Assembly: GCF_900111125.1 (NCBI RefSeq) | Contig: NZ_FOGE01000006.1 | Span: forward strand, 124,001 to 188,000 | Source of the DNA: Sphingobium sp. YR768 | Lineage (GTDB): Bacteria > Pseudomonadota > Alphaproteobacteria > Sphingomonadales > Sphingomonadaceae | Direction of reading: 5' to 3' | Length of the DNA: 64,000 bases | In this document: positions 48,555 through 57,523 of the stretch, one piece after another | How positions within the stretch are numbered: the first letter of the stretch is position 1 | How the letters are laid out: each line of letters begins with the position of its first letter | Notes under the pieces: model-generated | Told to the model about the DNA's origin: nothing | The model's input: only the letters and a program-made list of their open reading frames with translations | The model's database searches: none | Made by a program: the position numbers and the translations under genes

Positions 48555-49127
48555 CTAAGTCCCAGTGGGTAGATTGGCCTGCGCCTGTCGCCACCGCCGG
48601 TAGCCCAATATCGCGAGCGCGATCATCGCCGCATAAAGGCCAGCCGTCAGCCACAACTCCTTGAAGAGGAACATGCCGACATAGAGCGTATCGACCGCGA
48701 TCCACAGCAGCCAACTGGCCGCATGGCGCCGCGCCGTCCAATATTGCGCGACCAGACTGAAGCTGCTGAGCCCGGAGTCCATCCAGGGTAAGGCGGCGTC
48801 GGTATAGCGACTCGTGCCCCAGCCTATCACTGCTGCACCGATCGCGCCGATCGCCAGTCCCGCCCATGCCCGCGCAGGCCGCAACGGCTCCACGGCAATC
48901 TCGCCCGTATCACTCCTGCCCCGCGCCCATTGGAACCAGCCATAGAGGATGGCAGCACCGAACAAAGCCTGAAGCACCATGTCGGCATAGAGGCGCACAT
49001 CAAGGAACAGCTTGAAATACAGCGCGCAGGCCAGAAAATTGACCGGCCAGCACAGCATCCGGCGTTTGGCGGTCAGCCAGATGCCCAGAAAGCTGATGGC
49101 AACGCCGGCGATTTCCAGAAACGACAT
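48555..49127 (-). CDS. pnuT: PnuT-type thiamine transporter (PnuC family)
   Basis: A 190-aa membrane protein with seven hydrophobic segments, the PnuC-family pieces CWPVNFLACALYFKLF and DMVLQALFGAAILYGWFQW, and a C-terminal basic tail. PnuC proteins carry nicotinamide riboside; PnuT members carry thiamine. The assignment to thiamine rests on its position in an operon controlled by a TPP riboswitch, behind a TonB receptor and a kinase. The start TGATG-overlaps the kinase stop. The long N-terminal reading from 49433 is rejected because it lies within the kinase. Confidence 0.82.
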   Translation of the reverse strand: MSFLEIAGVAISFLGIWLTAKRRMLCWPVNFLACALYFKLFLDVRLYADMVLQALFGAAILYGWFQWARGRSDTGEIAVEPLRPARAWAGLAIGAIGAAVIGWGTSRYTDAALPWMDSGLSSFSLVAQYWTARRHAASWLLWIAVDTLYVGMFLFKELWLTAGLYAAMIALAILGYRRWRQAQANLPTGT

Positions 49128-50269
49128 CAGGCCAATGCTCCCCGGCGCAATTCTGCCAGAAAGGCCTGTCCGGGCGAGGACAGGAACCAGCGGGCATGGT
49201 CGATCAGATAATCCTTCCACGCGATCATGGCCGCATCGCGATCGGCCAATATGCCGGCGAAATAGTCGACTTCCGACAGGGCGAACTCGATATGGACAAG
49301 TGGCAGCAGGCGGATGATCGTCGCCAGATCGTCCCGACCTAGCGGCAAGATCGATCGATAGCCCGCAAGGATCGAAAGTGCCGCGTCGGCATCGGCGATA
49401 CCGCGCCATATCCCGCCTTTCAGTTCCAGCCAAGGAATGGCGCAGCGCTCGATAGCGGTCGCGATATCGTGAAGCGCACAGGTCTGCGTCGCCAGCCCGA
49501 AATCGAAGATGCTGCTGACCGTGCCGTCCACCGACCAGAGAAGATTGGTCGGATGCCAGTCATTATGGGTCCAGAGCGCCGGCTGTCCTTCCAACCGTTC
49601 GGCCAGCCCCTCCCCCAGTGCTCCGAACAGGTCCGCCAGTTCCTGCCGCCATGGCTGATCGGCCAGAAAATCGGCCACCGCCGGACGCTCCGCCATATAG
49701 GCCTGCGTCGCCGCCAGGGGATCACGCGCCGGCAGGATGGCGAAGCTGCTTACAAGCGGATGCGGTCCGCGCGGCAGTGCGCTGAAATCGCGCGCGGCCA
49801 CATGCAACCGCGCCAAGGCTGCGCCCGCCGCATAGCCATGATCATGCGTCAGGAAGGGTGTCCATGACTGGCGATCGCGATAGAGGTCGGCGCCCGGCGC
49901 CTTGCGGTGCAGTTCATAGCTCCAGTCGCCCAGCGCGATCGCACTGGCGCCGTTGGCCACCTCCAGCACCTGCGGAACGGCCACGCCGCCAGCGCGCAGA
50001 TGCGCCATGAAGCCATGTTCTTCCGCAAGTGCGGCCGGTGTGCGGAGTGACTGATGGTGGCGCTTCAGGAAGAATTCGCCCCCGCCGGTCCGTGCCAGCG
50101 TCGCGGCTGAAAAAGGGCGCGGCGAATGCCAGTCCAATCCGATCAACCGACCCGCAGCCGGAAAATGGGCGAGCGCCGCCTCCGCCTCGGCCATGGTGAT
50201 GGCGGGCCATGTCGGGGCCTCCATCGCCATCCCCATGCCATGGACGAGGTGAGACACCGCGCCGCTCAT
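49127..50269 (-). CDS. Thiamine-kinase-like phosphotransferase (APH/choline-kinase fold)
   Basis: A 380-aa kinase-like protein. The ATP/catalytic loop HNDWHPTN is at 235-242 with Asp237 as the base, and the Mg motif FDFG (Asp256) is at 255-258. The fold is the APH/choline-kinase type. Position between a TPP-riboswitch-controlled receptor gene and a PnuT gene suggests phosphorylation of imported thiamine, so that it is trapped in the cell. The start lies 2 nt past the receptor stop and the end overlaps pnuT. Antibiotic-phosphotransferase function is unlikely from context. Confidence 0.78.
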   Translation of the reverse strand: MSGAVSHLVHGMGMAMEAPTWPAITMAEAEAALAHFPAAGRLIGLDWHSPRPFSAATLARTGGGEFFLKRHHQSLRTPAALAEEHGFMAHLRAGGVAVPQVLEVANGASAIALGDWSYELHRKAPGADLYRDRQSWTPFLTHDHGYAAGAALARLHVAARDFSALPRGPHPLVSSFAILPARDPLAATQAYMAERPAVADFLADQPWRQELADLFGALGEGLAERLEGQPALWTHNDWHPTNLLWSVDGTVSSIFDFGLATQTCALHDIATAIERCAIPWLELKGGIWRGIADADAALSILAGYRSILPLGRDDLATIIRLLPLVHIEFALSEVDYFAGILADRDAAMIAWKDYLIDHARWFLSSPGQAFLAELRRGALA

Positions 50270-50271
50270 GG

Positions 50272-52566
50272 TCAGAAGGTCCGGGACAGCGTCGCCACGA
50301 ACGCCCGGCCGCTGCCGATATAATAGGTCGGCGCCGAACCGGAAATCAAAGTGCCGTTGCGACCGGTCACGTCCTGTGCATTGCTGCTGATCGCCTGAAC
50401 GCCCGACAACACATGCGGATTGGTGATATTGATCGCGTTCAGGCGCAAATCGGTGCGCTGCTTGTCGATCAGCCCGGCCAGATGCACGCCGATCGACAGG
50501 TCCAGCGTGGCATAGCCCTTGATGCTCTCATCATTCATGAAGGTCGCATATTGGCGGCCGACATATTTGAGCGCGCTGCTGCCGAACAGCCGGCCGTCAT
50601 CATAGGTGGTGCCGACGCCGAACTGGAATTGCGGGCTGGAAACGGTGCGCTTGCCTTTGGTCGGCAGATAATCGCCATTGACGGACAGGTCGTCATCCTG
50701 CCGGGTATGCAGATATTCGCCGGAGATATAGATGCTCATGCCCTTGGCCGGACGATAGTCGATTTCGCCGTCCAGCCCATAGGATGTCTGGCTGCCGCCA
50801 TTGATCGTGGAATTGACCAGCGCGCCGCCGCTATTGACCACCGTCGCCACCTGACGATTGCGGAAATGATAGTGGAAGCCGGTCAACGAGAAGGACAGGC
50901 TGGGACCGATATAGCGATAGCCTACTTCCTGCGAGACCGAATATTCATTCTTGAGCGCGCTCGTCCCCTGGCTGACCAGTTCGCCGCCATAATAGCTGTT
51001 ATAGAGCGCGAATTCATTGGGCGTGCGGAAATTGGTCGTCACATTGGCGAACAATTGCTGCCGATCGTCCAGCTGATAATGGATCGCGGCGCGGGGCAGC
51101 GCGGCGAAGCTGTCGACATGCACCTTCGACTGCGGACCGGGCAGATAATTACGGCCGTTGCGCAGCAGGCTGACGCCCTTGAAACCGATATCGATGCCCA
51201 GTTTCGGCGTAACCGCGATACTGTCCGCCAGGAAAAAGCCCTTGGTCACGGTGACGGTGCGCTGGTTCTCATAGGCCAGCAGGCGCCCGTCGGGGGTGCG
51301 GATCGCCTTGTCCTGATAGCCCCAGGCATCGACCGGCTGCCCGTCCGCATTGACGGAAGTGTAGGACTGGGTCACCCGGTCGGTGCCATAATCGAACCAC
51401 AGGCCTGCTACGATCTTGTGTGCGCCAGCCTGAAGGGTGAATTTGCTCACATCACCAAAGCGACGCTGTTTGCCCGTCCAGTTGCCCAGCACGGTCGCGA
51501 CGCCATCCACGGCGCCAGGCAGCACGATCGGCTGGGTCAGCTCTTCGGTGCCCAGATAATTGCCGGTCGTGCTGAGCTGCGTGCCATAGGGCGAATTGCC
51601 ATGGCCGAACTGGGCATAGGCGCTGCTGTCGAAGCTGAGGCTGTCGCTCAGTTTCAGATGGATGGGCGCCGCGAAATAGAGGTTGCGGAACGGCCCGCGA
51701 TAGAGCTTCCAATAGCTGGTATCGCCGCCATTATAGCGTTCCGAAAAATTATAGTCGCGACCATAGGTCTGCCAGTCGGCCTTGCTGGGGCTGGGATAGG
51801 TCGATGTGATGGCGTCATTATAGGAAACGGCCAGGCTGGCCCGATTGCCATCGCCCCATTCGCGCAGGATCTTCGCGTCGATATGCTGGCGCTTGTCATA
51901 ACCCGCCCCGCGCCAGTTATCCGCCCGGTTTTTCGAGTAGGAGAGGAACGCCTTGAGGCCGCTATTGCCGATTTTGCCCGTGTCCAGCCGCACGAAGGCG
52001 CGCCGTTCGTTATAGGAACCGACCGACAGGTTCACCAGTCCGCCAAATTCTGCCTTGGGATCGTCCAGCGTCAGGGACAGCAGGCCACCCGCCGCAGCCA
52101 CCACCGGCGCGTCGATATCGGCGCTACCCTGCGCCAGCGCGATCTGGCGGACATTTTCCGCATCCGCAAATTGCGAGGGATAGGCATAATAATAGCCGAT
52201 GTCATTTTGCGGCGCGCCCTCCAGCAGCACCCCGATCTGGTCCTGCCCCAGTCCGCGCATCGTCAGGCTGGATGTTGCGGACAGGCCATAGGGATCGCTG
52301 CTGGATACATTGGCGCCCGGCAGCAGGTTGACTAGCTGGAACGCGTTCAGCGTCGGTGCCTGCTTGATGATGAAGTCGATGGAGATGGCGCTCACCGCCT
52401 TGGGCGCGGTCTGATCGGGCAGCAGGCCTTCGGGATCGGGATGGCCAGTGACCTGGATCGTCGCGCGATCGCTATCGTCGCCATCGGCGGCCATCGCGAC
52501 TGGCGCCATCAACAACAGCGGCGCCATCAGCGCGGCCCGACCAACAGAAACAAGAGCTATCTTCAT
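50272..52566 (-). CDS. TonB-dependent receptor, likely for thiamine
   Basis: A 764-aa outer-membrane receptor. The signal peptide (MAPVAMA near residue 25) precedes a plug with LTMRGLGQDQIGVLLEG and a 22-strand barrel ending in a terminal Phe (TLSRTF). The first gene behind the TPP riboswitch, it would import thiamine or a thiamine phosphate. The start at 52566 gives a cleaner signal peptide than the ATG at 52587; neither has a perfect ribosome binding site. Kinase and PnuT genes follow without gaps. Confidence 0.85.
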   Translation of the reverse strand: MKIALVSVGRAALMAPLLLMAPVAMAADGDDSDRATIQVTGHPDPEGLLPDQTAPKAVSAISIDFIIKQAPTLNAFQLVNLLPGANVSSSDPYGLSATSSLTMRGLGQDQIGVLLEGAPQNDIGYYYAYPSQFADAENVRQIALAQGSADIDAPVVAAAGGLLSLTLDDPKAEFGGLVNLSVGSYNERRAFVRLDTGKIGNSGLKAFLSYSKNRADNWRGAGYDKRQHIDAKILREWGDGNRASLAVSYNDAITSTYPSPSKADWQTYGRDYNFSERYNGGDTSYWKLYRGPFRNLYFAAPIHLKLSDSLSFDSSAYAQFGHGNSPYGTQLSTTGNYLGTEELTQPIVLPGAVDGVATVLGNWTGKQRRFGDVSKFTLQAGAHKIVAGLWFDYGTDRVTQSYTSVNADGQPVDAWGYQDKAIRTPDGRLLAYENQRTVTVTKGFFLADSIAVTPKLGIDIGFKGVSLLRNGRNYLPGPQSKVHVDSFAALPRAAIHYQLDDRQQLFANVTTNFRTPNEFALYNSYYGGELVSQGTSALKNEYSVSQEVGYRYIGPSLSFSLTGFHYHFRNRQVATVVNSGGALVNSTINGGSQTSYGLDGEIDYRPAKGMSIYISGEYLHTRQDDDLSVNGDYLPTKGKRTVSSPQFQFGVGTTYDDGRLFGSSALKYVGRQYATFMNDESIKGYATLDLSIGVHLAGLIDKQRTDLRLNAINITNPHVLSGVQAISSNAQDVTGRNGTLISGSAPTYYIGSGRAFVATLSRTF

Positions 52567-52608
52567 CGTCACACGTCCACTCCACATGGAGGGACAGCAG
52601 ACAGGCCA

Positions 52609-52707
52609 CCAACCCTCCCTACGCCGGTATCAGCCGGATCAGGTTCAACGGGTCGTGGCCTGTCTGGCCAGCTCTCAGCCGCGTATCAGCGGCCCCCCGG
52701 GGATGGG
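52609..52707 (-). promoter_or_regulatory. TPP riboswitch (THI element)
   Basis: On the - strand the core GCTGAGA (52679-52673), ACCTGATC (52644-52637) and GTAGGGAGGG (52622-52613) appear in the right order and spacing, with CGGCTGATACCGGCG closing the P4/P5 arm. They define a TPP riboswitch in the leader of the TonB receptor operon. A downstream segment (52600-52609, - strand GTGGCCTGTC) is perfectly complementary to the P3 segment (52655-52664), so an alternative fold can compete with the aptamer. High TPP should turn the operon off. Confidence 0.93.
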
Positions 52708-52793
52708 CGGCCTCTAGTCGGTAAAATGCGACGTGAAAAGTCTTATTGGACAGGAATGCCGGTCATCGCGTCATTTTCATGACAGATTGGCCG

Positions 52794-53747
52794 CTATTTC
52801 CCAAAGCTGGTATCAAAGGCCTGCGCAACATCGCGCTCACCGCTGAGCAGGCCGGCCTTGCTAAAGCGCGCCGTAATCTCCTGCTCATGCGCCACGATCT
52901 TGGCATCGATCGGCTGGGACACGCGATTGTTACGGTCGAAACTGGCACGGGCAATGTCGAGCGGCAGGCCGGTCTCTTTCGCCAGCACCTGCGCAAACTG
53001 GTCGGGATGCGCCCGCGCCCAGGCTACCGCCTTCGCCTCGCGTTGCAGGAAGTCCGCCAGGAGGGCGTGCTTGGGCGCAATCGAATCCGCGTGGGCGATG
53101 TCGATATAGAGCGGCAGGCCATAATCCTTGGCGTCGATCACGGCGCGCGCGCCTTCCTTGATCGCGACATTGGTATAGGGCGTCCATATCGCCCAGGCAT
53201 CGATCGAGCCGCTGTCGAACGCCGCCTTGGCATCGCCTGGCGTCAGGAAGGTGACGCGCACCTTGTCGGCCGGGATATTCGCCCGCTCCAGTGCCTGAAG
53301 CAGCAGGTGATGGCCGATCGAACCGCGCGTGGTGGCGATGGACTTGCCGACCAGATCCTGCGCGGACTTGATCGGTGACGCATTCTTGACCAGCACGGCC
53401 AGCGCTTCGGGCGCCTGATTGACCGGCGCCTGCACAGCGATAGCCTTGACCGGGCTGCCGCTCTGATAGGCAAAGATGAACGGGGCATCAGCCGCAAGGC
53501 CAAGGTCCGCCGCACCGCCGCCCACCGCTTCCAGCAGCGGTTGCGCTGCCGGAAATTCCGACCATTCGACCGTGTAGGGCGCGCCTTCCAGAGCACCCGA
53601 GGCGAGCATCATCGCCCTCACCTGCCCCTTCTGATTGGCGACGCGCAGGACATTGTCGTCACTCCGCTTAAAGGTCGCGGCGGCCAGGCCGAGGCCCGCC
53701 ACCGCGACGAGCGCCGCCGACAGGATGGCGACTTTCTTCTTCGACAT
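52794..53747 (-). CDS. ssuA: Aliphatic sulfonate ABC transporter, substrate-binding protein
   Basis: A 317-aa periplasmic binding protein of the SsuA/TauA group. A membrane-spanning leader (residues 5-25) is followed by the lobe ANQKGQVRAMMLASGALEG and the sulfonate-pocket region TTRGSIGHHLLLQAL. The typical DAWAIWTPY motif is present. It is the last gene of the ssuC-ssuB-CDO-rhodanese-ssuD-ssuA operon, 3 nt past ssuD. It binds alkanesulfonates outside the cytoplasm; specificity is unknown. Confidence 0.88.
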   Translation of the reverse strand: MSKKKVAILSAALVAVAGLGLAAATFKRSDDNVLRVANQKGQVRAMMLASGALEGAPYTVEWSEFPAAQPLLEAVGGGAADLGLAADAPFIFAYQSGSPVKAIAVQAPVNQAPEALAVLVKNASPIKSAQDLVGKSIATTRGSIGHHLLLQALERANIPADKVRVTFLTPGDAKAAFDSGSIDAWAIWTPYTNVAIKEGARAVIDAKDYGLPLYIDIAHADSIAPKHALLADFLQREAKAVAWARAHPDQFAQVLAKETGLPLDIARASFDRNNRVSQPIDAKIVAHEQEITARFSKAGLLSGERDVAQAFDTSFGK

Positions 53748-53750
53748 GGA

Positions 53751-54839
53751 TCAGCCTGCCAGTGCGAGGCTGGATGCCTCACGCTCTGCCACCTTGCGGC
53801 GGACGATGGGCAGCAGTTCGCGGCCGTACAGGATGGAATCGCCCAGCGGATCGAACCCACGGATCAGGAAATGGTCGATGCCGATGTCATAATAATCAAG
53901 CATCGCGTCGGCCACCTGTTCGGGCGTACCGACCAGACCGGTGCTGTTGCCAGCAGCACCGGTCAGTGCGGCCACCCCGGTCCAAAGGCGCTTGTCCTGT
54001 CGATTGGTGCTGGCGGTGTCGAGCAGGCGCAGGGAGCCTGCATTGGGCGGGCGATGGCCGGTGAGAGGCAGGCCTGCGGCAATGCGATTTTCACGCACTT
54101 GCTCCTCGATCTCCGCCGCGCGCTTCCACGCGGCTTCTTCCGTATCCGCAATCACCGGGCGCAGCGACAGCGAGAAGCCGGGGTTGCGGCCATAGCGGCT
54201 CGCAGACTTGCGCACGGCCCGCACCGTGTCCTGCACCGCTTCGAGTGTCTCGCCCCACAGCGCATAGACATCGGCGTGGCGACCCGCGACATCGATCGCT
54301 TCGTCCGACGATCCGCCGAAGAAGACCGGCAGATTGTCGGGCTTGATCGCGCTGAACGCCTGACGAATGTCGTAGAATTTCCCCTGATGGTCGAAAGGCT
54401 TGGCCTCCGTCCATTCCTGCCGCAGGATGGTCAGATATTCATCGGTGCGAGCATAGCGCTGCGCCTTCACCGTCTGTGTGTCGCCGTCGCGCGCCATTTC
54501 CTCATCGGCGCCACCGGTGATGATATGCACCGCGACCCGCCCGCCCGAAAGCTGGTCGAGCGTCGCCAGTTGCCGCGCGGCCACCGTCGGCTGGGTAAAT
54601 CCAGGCCGATGGGCGACCAGAAAGCCGAGCTTTGTCGTGATCGCGGCCGCATGAGCCGCCACGATCTGGCTTTCCGGGCTGTTCGATCCGAACGGGATCA
54701 GCACCCGGTCGAAGCCCCCCTCTTCCTGCGCCTTGGCCGCCGCGTTGACATAATCGGTGTCGAGCGCGCGACTGCGCACCGCCGCCTGCGTTTCCGAACC
54801 ATTGTTGAAGCCGATATAGCCGATGAACTTGACGCTCAT
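53751..54839 (-). CDS. ssuD: Alkanesulfonate monooxygenase
   Basis: A 362-aa LLM flavoprotein that uses FMNH2 and O2 to release sulfite from alkanesulfonates. The N-terminal KFIGYIGFNNGSE, the HRPGFTQPTVAARQLATLDQLSGGRV (split across residues 80-105) and the ITGGADEEMARDGD block follow SsuD. An FMN reductase (SsuE) is not seen in the window. It lies 17 nt after the rhodanese gene and 3 nt before ssuA. Confidence 0.9.
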   Translation of the reverse strand: MSVKFIGYIGFNNGSETQAAVRSRALDTDYVNAAAKAQEEGGFDRVLIPFGSNSPESQIVAAHAAAITTKLGFLVAHRPGFTQPTVAARQLATLDQLSGGRVAVHIITGGADEEMARDGDTQTVKAQRYARTDEYLTILRQEWTEAKPFDHQGKFYDIRQAFSAIKPDNLPVFFGGSSDEAIDVAGRHADVYALWGETLEAVQDTVRAVRKSASRYGRNPGFSLSLRPVIADTEEAAWKRAAEIEEQVRENRIAAGLPLTGHRPPNAGSLRLLDTASTNRQDKRLWTGVAALTGAAGNSTGLVGTPEQVADAMLDYYDIGIDHFLIRGFDPLGDSILYGRELLPIVRRKVAEREASSLALAG

Positions 54840-54856
54840 ATGCTGTCTCCTGATAC

Positions 54857-56119
54857 TTAGATGACGTAGAAGCCGTGGGTGCCGTCGCGTTCCAGCTGGG
54901 CGACAAGGCCATATTCCCAGTCGAGATAGGCCTGCATCGCAGCGGCCTTGTTGTCGGTGCCTTCATAGGGGCGCTTGTAGCGTCCCTCCGGCCCGCGCGG
55001 CGACGGTGCGCCATCCGGCCCCTTCTCCAGCGTCACGGCCGACCAGTCGACATCGAGCACAGACACATCCCAGCCAAGCTGCGCCAGCCAGGATGCCGTC
55101 ATGTCGGCACGGGGGCCAAGCGTATCGGTCACGACGATGCGCGCGCCACGCACCGGCGCATTATGGTCGGTTTCCTGCACCAGCTGCCCGCCCTGCGCAT
55201 TGCGGAAGCCGGGCAGATGGCCGCTTTCATAGTCGCGCGGCTGGCGCACGTCATAGAGATAGAGAGTGCGGGCGGTGTCCGCCTTGAACGTTTCCAGTTC
55301 GTTCCAGCCGATACGCTTCACCCCGGCGCGATAGGCGACGTCGCGTGCATGATCACGCGCCTCAATAGCCGCCAGATCATCCACTTCCGGCGCGACACGG
55401 GTCTGGCCATTCTCCAGTTCCTGTCCGGCGAGCGTCCAGCCGATCGTGCCGTTGCGCAGCGCAAACACCTTGTTGGGCACGCCGGCATTGACCAGCGACT
55501 GGGTGCCGATGATGGAGCGGGTGCGACCGGCGCAATTGACGATGATCGTGGTATCGGGATCGGGCGCGATGGTGCGGGCACGCAGCGCCAGTTCGGCGCC
55601 CGGCACGCTGGTCCCGGTCGGGATGCTCATCGTATTATATTCGTCATAGCGGCGGGCATCGAGAATCTTGATGTCGGCCTTTTCGCGGATCAGCGCCTGC
55701 ACTTCCTCCGCCGCAAGGCTGGGAGTTTGGCGGCGATGTTCGACGAGTTCGCCGAAAGCCTTGCTATAGCTGTTGACGTCCTCGAACAGTTCATAGCCAG
55801 CATCCCGCCAGGCAGCGAGGCCGCCATCCAACTCACGGACATGGCTGTAACCCAGCGCTTCCAGACGAACCGCAGCCTTGTGGGCCAGACCTTCGCCATC
55901 ATCATAGACGATGATCGGCGTATCGAGACGCGGGATGCGCCAGCGCGCTTCCTCATCGATCCGACGCAGCGGGATCTGCGCGGCGAACAGCGGATGGCCC
56001 TGCGCAAACTCATGTTCCTCGCGCACGTCGATCACGGCGATTTCGCTACCGACCAGCAGGGCGTGGCGAATGTCTTGCGGCGTGCTGGTCTGAACGCGGT
56101 CTAGAATATCAGTGCTCAT
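54857..56119 (-). CDS. Three-domain rhodanese-like sulfurtransferase
   Basis: A 420-aa protein made of three rhodanese domains (about residues 10-110, 135-235 and 275-360). Only the middle domain has a catalytic Cys (Cys196 in NCAGRTRS). The first has Asp at the equivalent loop (VYDDGEGL) and the third has Asp332 (VTDTLGPRAD), so those two are inactive or regulatory. It likely transfers sulfane sulfur, for example from thiosulfate or a persulfide. It lies between CDO and ssuD, with an ATGA overlap to CDO, in the sulfur operon. Confidence 0.85.
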   Translation of the reverse strand: MSTDILDRVQTSTPQDIRHALLVGSEIAVIDVREEHEFAQGHPLFAAQIPLRRIDEEARWRIPRLDTPIIVYDDGEGLAHKAAVRLEALGYSHVRELDGGLAAWRDAGYELFEDVNSYSKAFGELVEHRRQTPSLAAEEVQALIREKADIKILDARRYDEYNTMSIPTGTSVPGAELALRARTIAPDPDTTIIVNCAGRTRSIIGTQSLVNAGVPNKVFALRNGTIGWTLAGQELENGQTRVAPEVDDLAAIEARDHARDVAYRAGVKRIGWNELETFKADTARTLYLYDVRQPRDYESGHLPGFRNAQGGQLVQETDHNAPVRGARIVVTDTLGPRADMTASWLAQLGWDVSVLDVDWSAVTLEKGPDGAPSPRGPEGRYKRPYEGTDNKAAAMQAYLDWEYGLVAQLERDGTHGFYVI

Positions 56120-56742
56120 GGCTTTTTCGATCTGTCCCAGAGATTGGGGATCACGCCATTGGCGTAACCCGAAATGAAGGTCTTGGGCGTGCCATCGCTG
56201 GCATAGGTCGCCCGTTCGACAGCGCCGATATTGGCGCCGTAGATATGGATGCTGATGGATGGCCGGTCGGTCAGACCGTTGGTCACGCGATGGATATCGC
56301 CAACGCGGGGGGAAACGGCGTCCACCTCCCCCTCGCGCAACAGGTCTTCGCCCTCCGCGATCAGTCCGCCGGTCGGCAGGCGGCGGAAACGCTCCACCTT
56401 CTCGACACCACGCAGAACGCCGACCAGACCCCAGACGCTATGATCATGGATGGGCGTCGCCTGCCCCGGCCCCCAGACGAAGCTGACGACACTGAACCGC
56501 TCCCGACTGTCGCAATGCAGCAGATATTGCTGATAGCGATCGGGATCGGGACGGGTAAATTCCTCCGGCAGCCAGTCGTCGGTGGCGATCAGGCGAGCGA
56601 GCAGCGACCGGCCGCTTTCTAAGATCGCCTGTTCGTCCCGCGTGGCCGCCAGCAGATCGGCAAAGGCGGTGATGAAGCCGCGCAGCCGCCCGATATTGAC
56701 GGGTGCATCGACCGGGCGTTCCAATGTGGCGAGCGCGCTCAT
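56116..56742 (-). CDS. Cysteine dioxygenase family protein
   Basis: A 208-aa cupin-fold thiol dioxygenase. Iron ligands are in TPIHDHSVWGLVGVL (two His, near residue 98) and a third His in VGDIHRVTNG (near 151). Family members oxidise cysteine or 3-mercapto acids to sulfinates. It overlaps the SsuB stop and the rhodanese start by ATGA, a tight unit, so it belongs to the sulfur-scavenging operon. Substrate (cysteine or another thiol) is not determined. Confidence 0.85.
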   Translation of the reverse strand: MSALATLERPVDAPVNIGRLRGFITAFADLLAATRDEQAILESGRSLLARLIATDDWLPEEFTRPDPDRYQQYLLHCDSRERFSVVSFVWGPGQATPIHDHSVWGLVGVLRGVEKVERFRRLPTGGLIAEGEDLLREGEVDAVSPRVGDIHRVTNGLTDRPSISIHIYGANIGAVERATYASDGTPKTFISGYANGVIPNLWDRSKKP

Positions 56743-57521
56743 TCCGCCGCCACCGGGAAGGGCAGGACGCCATCGCCATGATCGTCGCCGCCCAGATAGG
56801 ATAGCAGCTTTTCGCGCAGCCGACCGGCAAAGCTGGCCCGCTCACCGCGCGGGGCGGTGATCCGCTCCTCTGCAACGATCCGGCCCTTGTCCAGCACCAG
56901 CACGCGATCGGCGAGCGCGATGGCTTCTTCCACATCGTGGGTTACGATCAGCACGGCGGGCTTGTGCCGGCGCCAGAGCGAAAGAACGAGATCGTGCATC
57001 CGATATCGGGTCAGCGCATCGAGAGCGGCGAAAGGCTCGTCAAGCAGCAGCAGCTTGGGTTCGCGCACCAGCGCCCGCGCTAGTGCCACGCGCTGCGCCT
57101 CCCCACCCGACAGCGTCAGCGGCCAGGCGTCGAGACGGTGCCCCAGCCCCACTTCCTTGAGTGCAGCCTCGGCCCGATCCCGACCGCCATCGCCCTTCAG
57201 GCCCAGCGAGACATTCCTCCAGACCGGCTTCCAGGGCAGCAGGCGCGCATCCTGAAAGACGACCGCCCGCGAATCGGGGACTTCGACATCCTGTCCGCGC
57301 ACTTCGTCCAGACCGGCCAATGTCCGCAGCAAAGTGGTCTTGCCCGATCCGGACCGGCCCAGCAGCGCGATGAACTCACCCGGCGCGATGTCGAGGTCCA
57401 GGCCATCGATGATCGTGTTGGGGCCAAAGCGCCGGGTAAAGCCCCGCAACCGAACGACGGGTTCGGAATGCGGCTGATGTACGGCGCTGTCGATGGTTGA
57501 AAAGCCGAGGCGAGCGTCCAT
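56739..57521 (-). CDS. ssuB: Aliphatic sulfonate ABC transporter, ATP-binding protein
   Basis: A 260-aa ABC ATPase. Walker A is LLGRSGSGKTTLL (near residue 55), the signature LTLSGGEAQRVALAR lies near 135, and Walker B LLLLDEPFAALD near 158. The sequence matches SsuB/TauB. It is 2 nt past ssuC and ATGA-overlaps the dioxygenase gene. With SsuC and SsuA it imports sulfonates. Confidence 0.9.
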   Translation of the reverse strand: MDARLGFSTIDSAVHQPHSEPVVRLRGFTRRFGPNTIIDGLDLDIAPGEFIALLGRSGSGKTTLLRTLAGLDEVRGQDVEVPDSRAVVFQDARLLPWKPVWRNVSLGLKGDGGRDRAEAALKEVGLGHRLDAWPLTLSGGEAQRVALARALVREPKLLLLDEPFAALDALTRYRMHDLVLSLWRRHKPAVLIVTHDVEEAIALADRVLVLDKGRIVAEERITAPRGERASFAGRLREKLLSYLGGDDHGDGVLPFPVAAE

Positions 57522-57523
57522 GC

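Noticed and set aside
48555..49127. Nicotinamide riboside transporter (PnuC proper)
   Set aside because: The TPP riboswitch and kinase neighbour point to thiamine. Sequence alone could not decide.
49127..50269. Aminoglycoside phosphotransferase
   Set aside because: Fold similarity exists, but the operon context is thiamine uptake.
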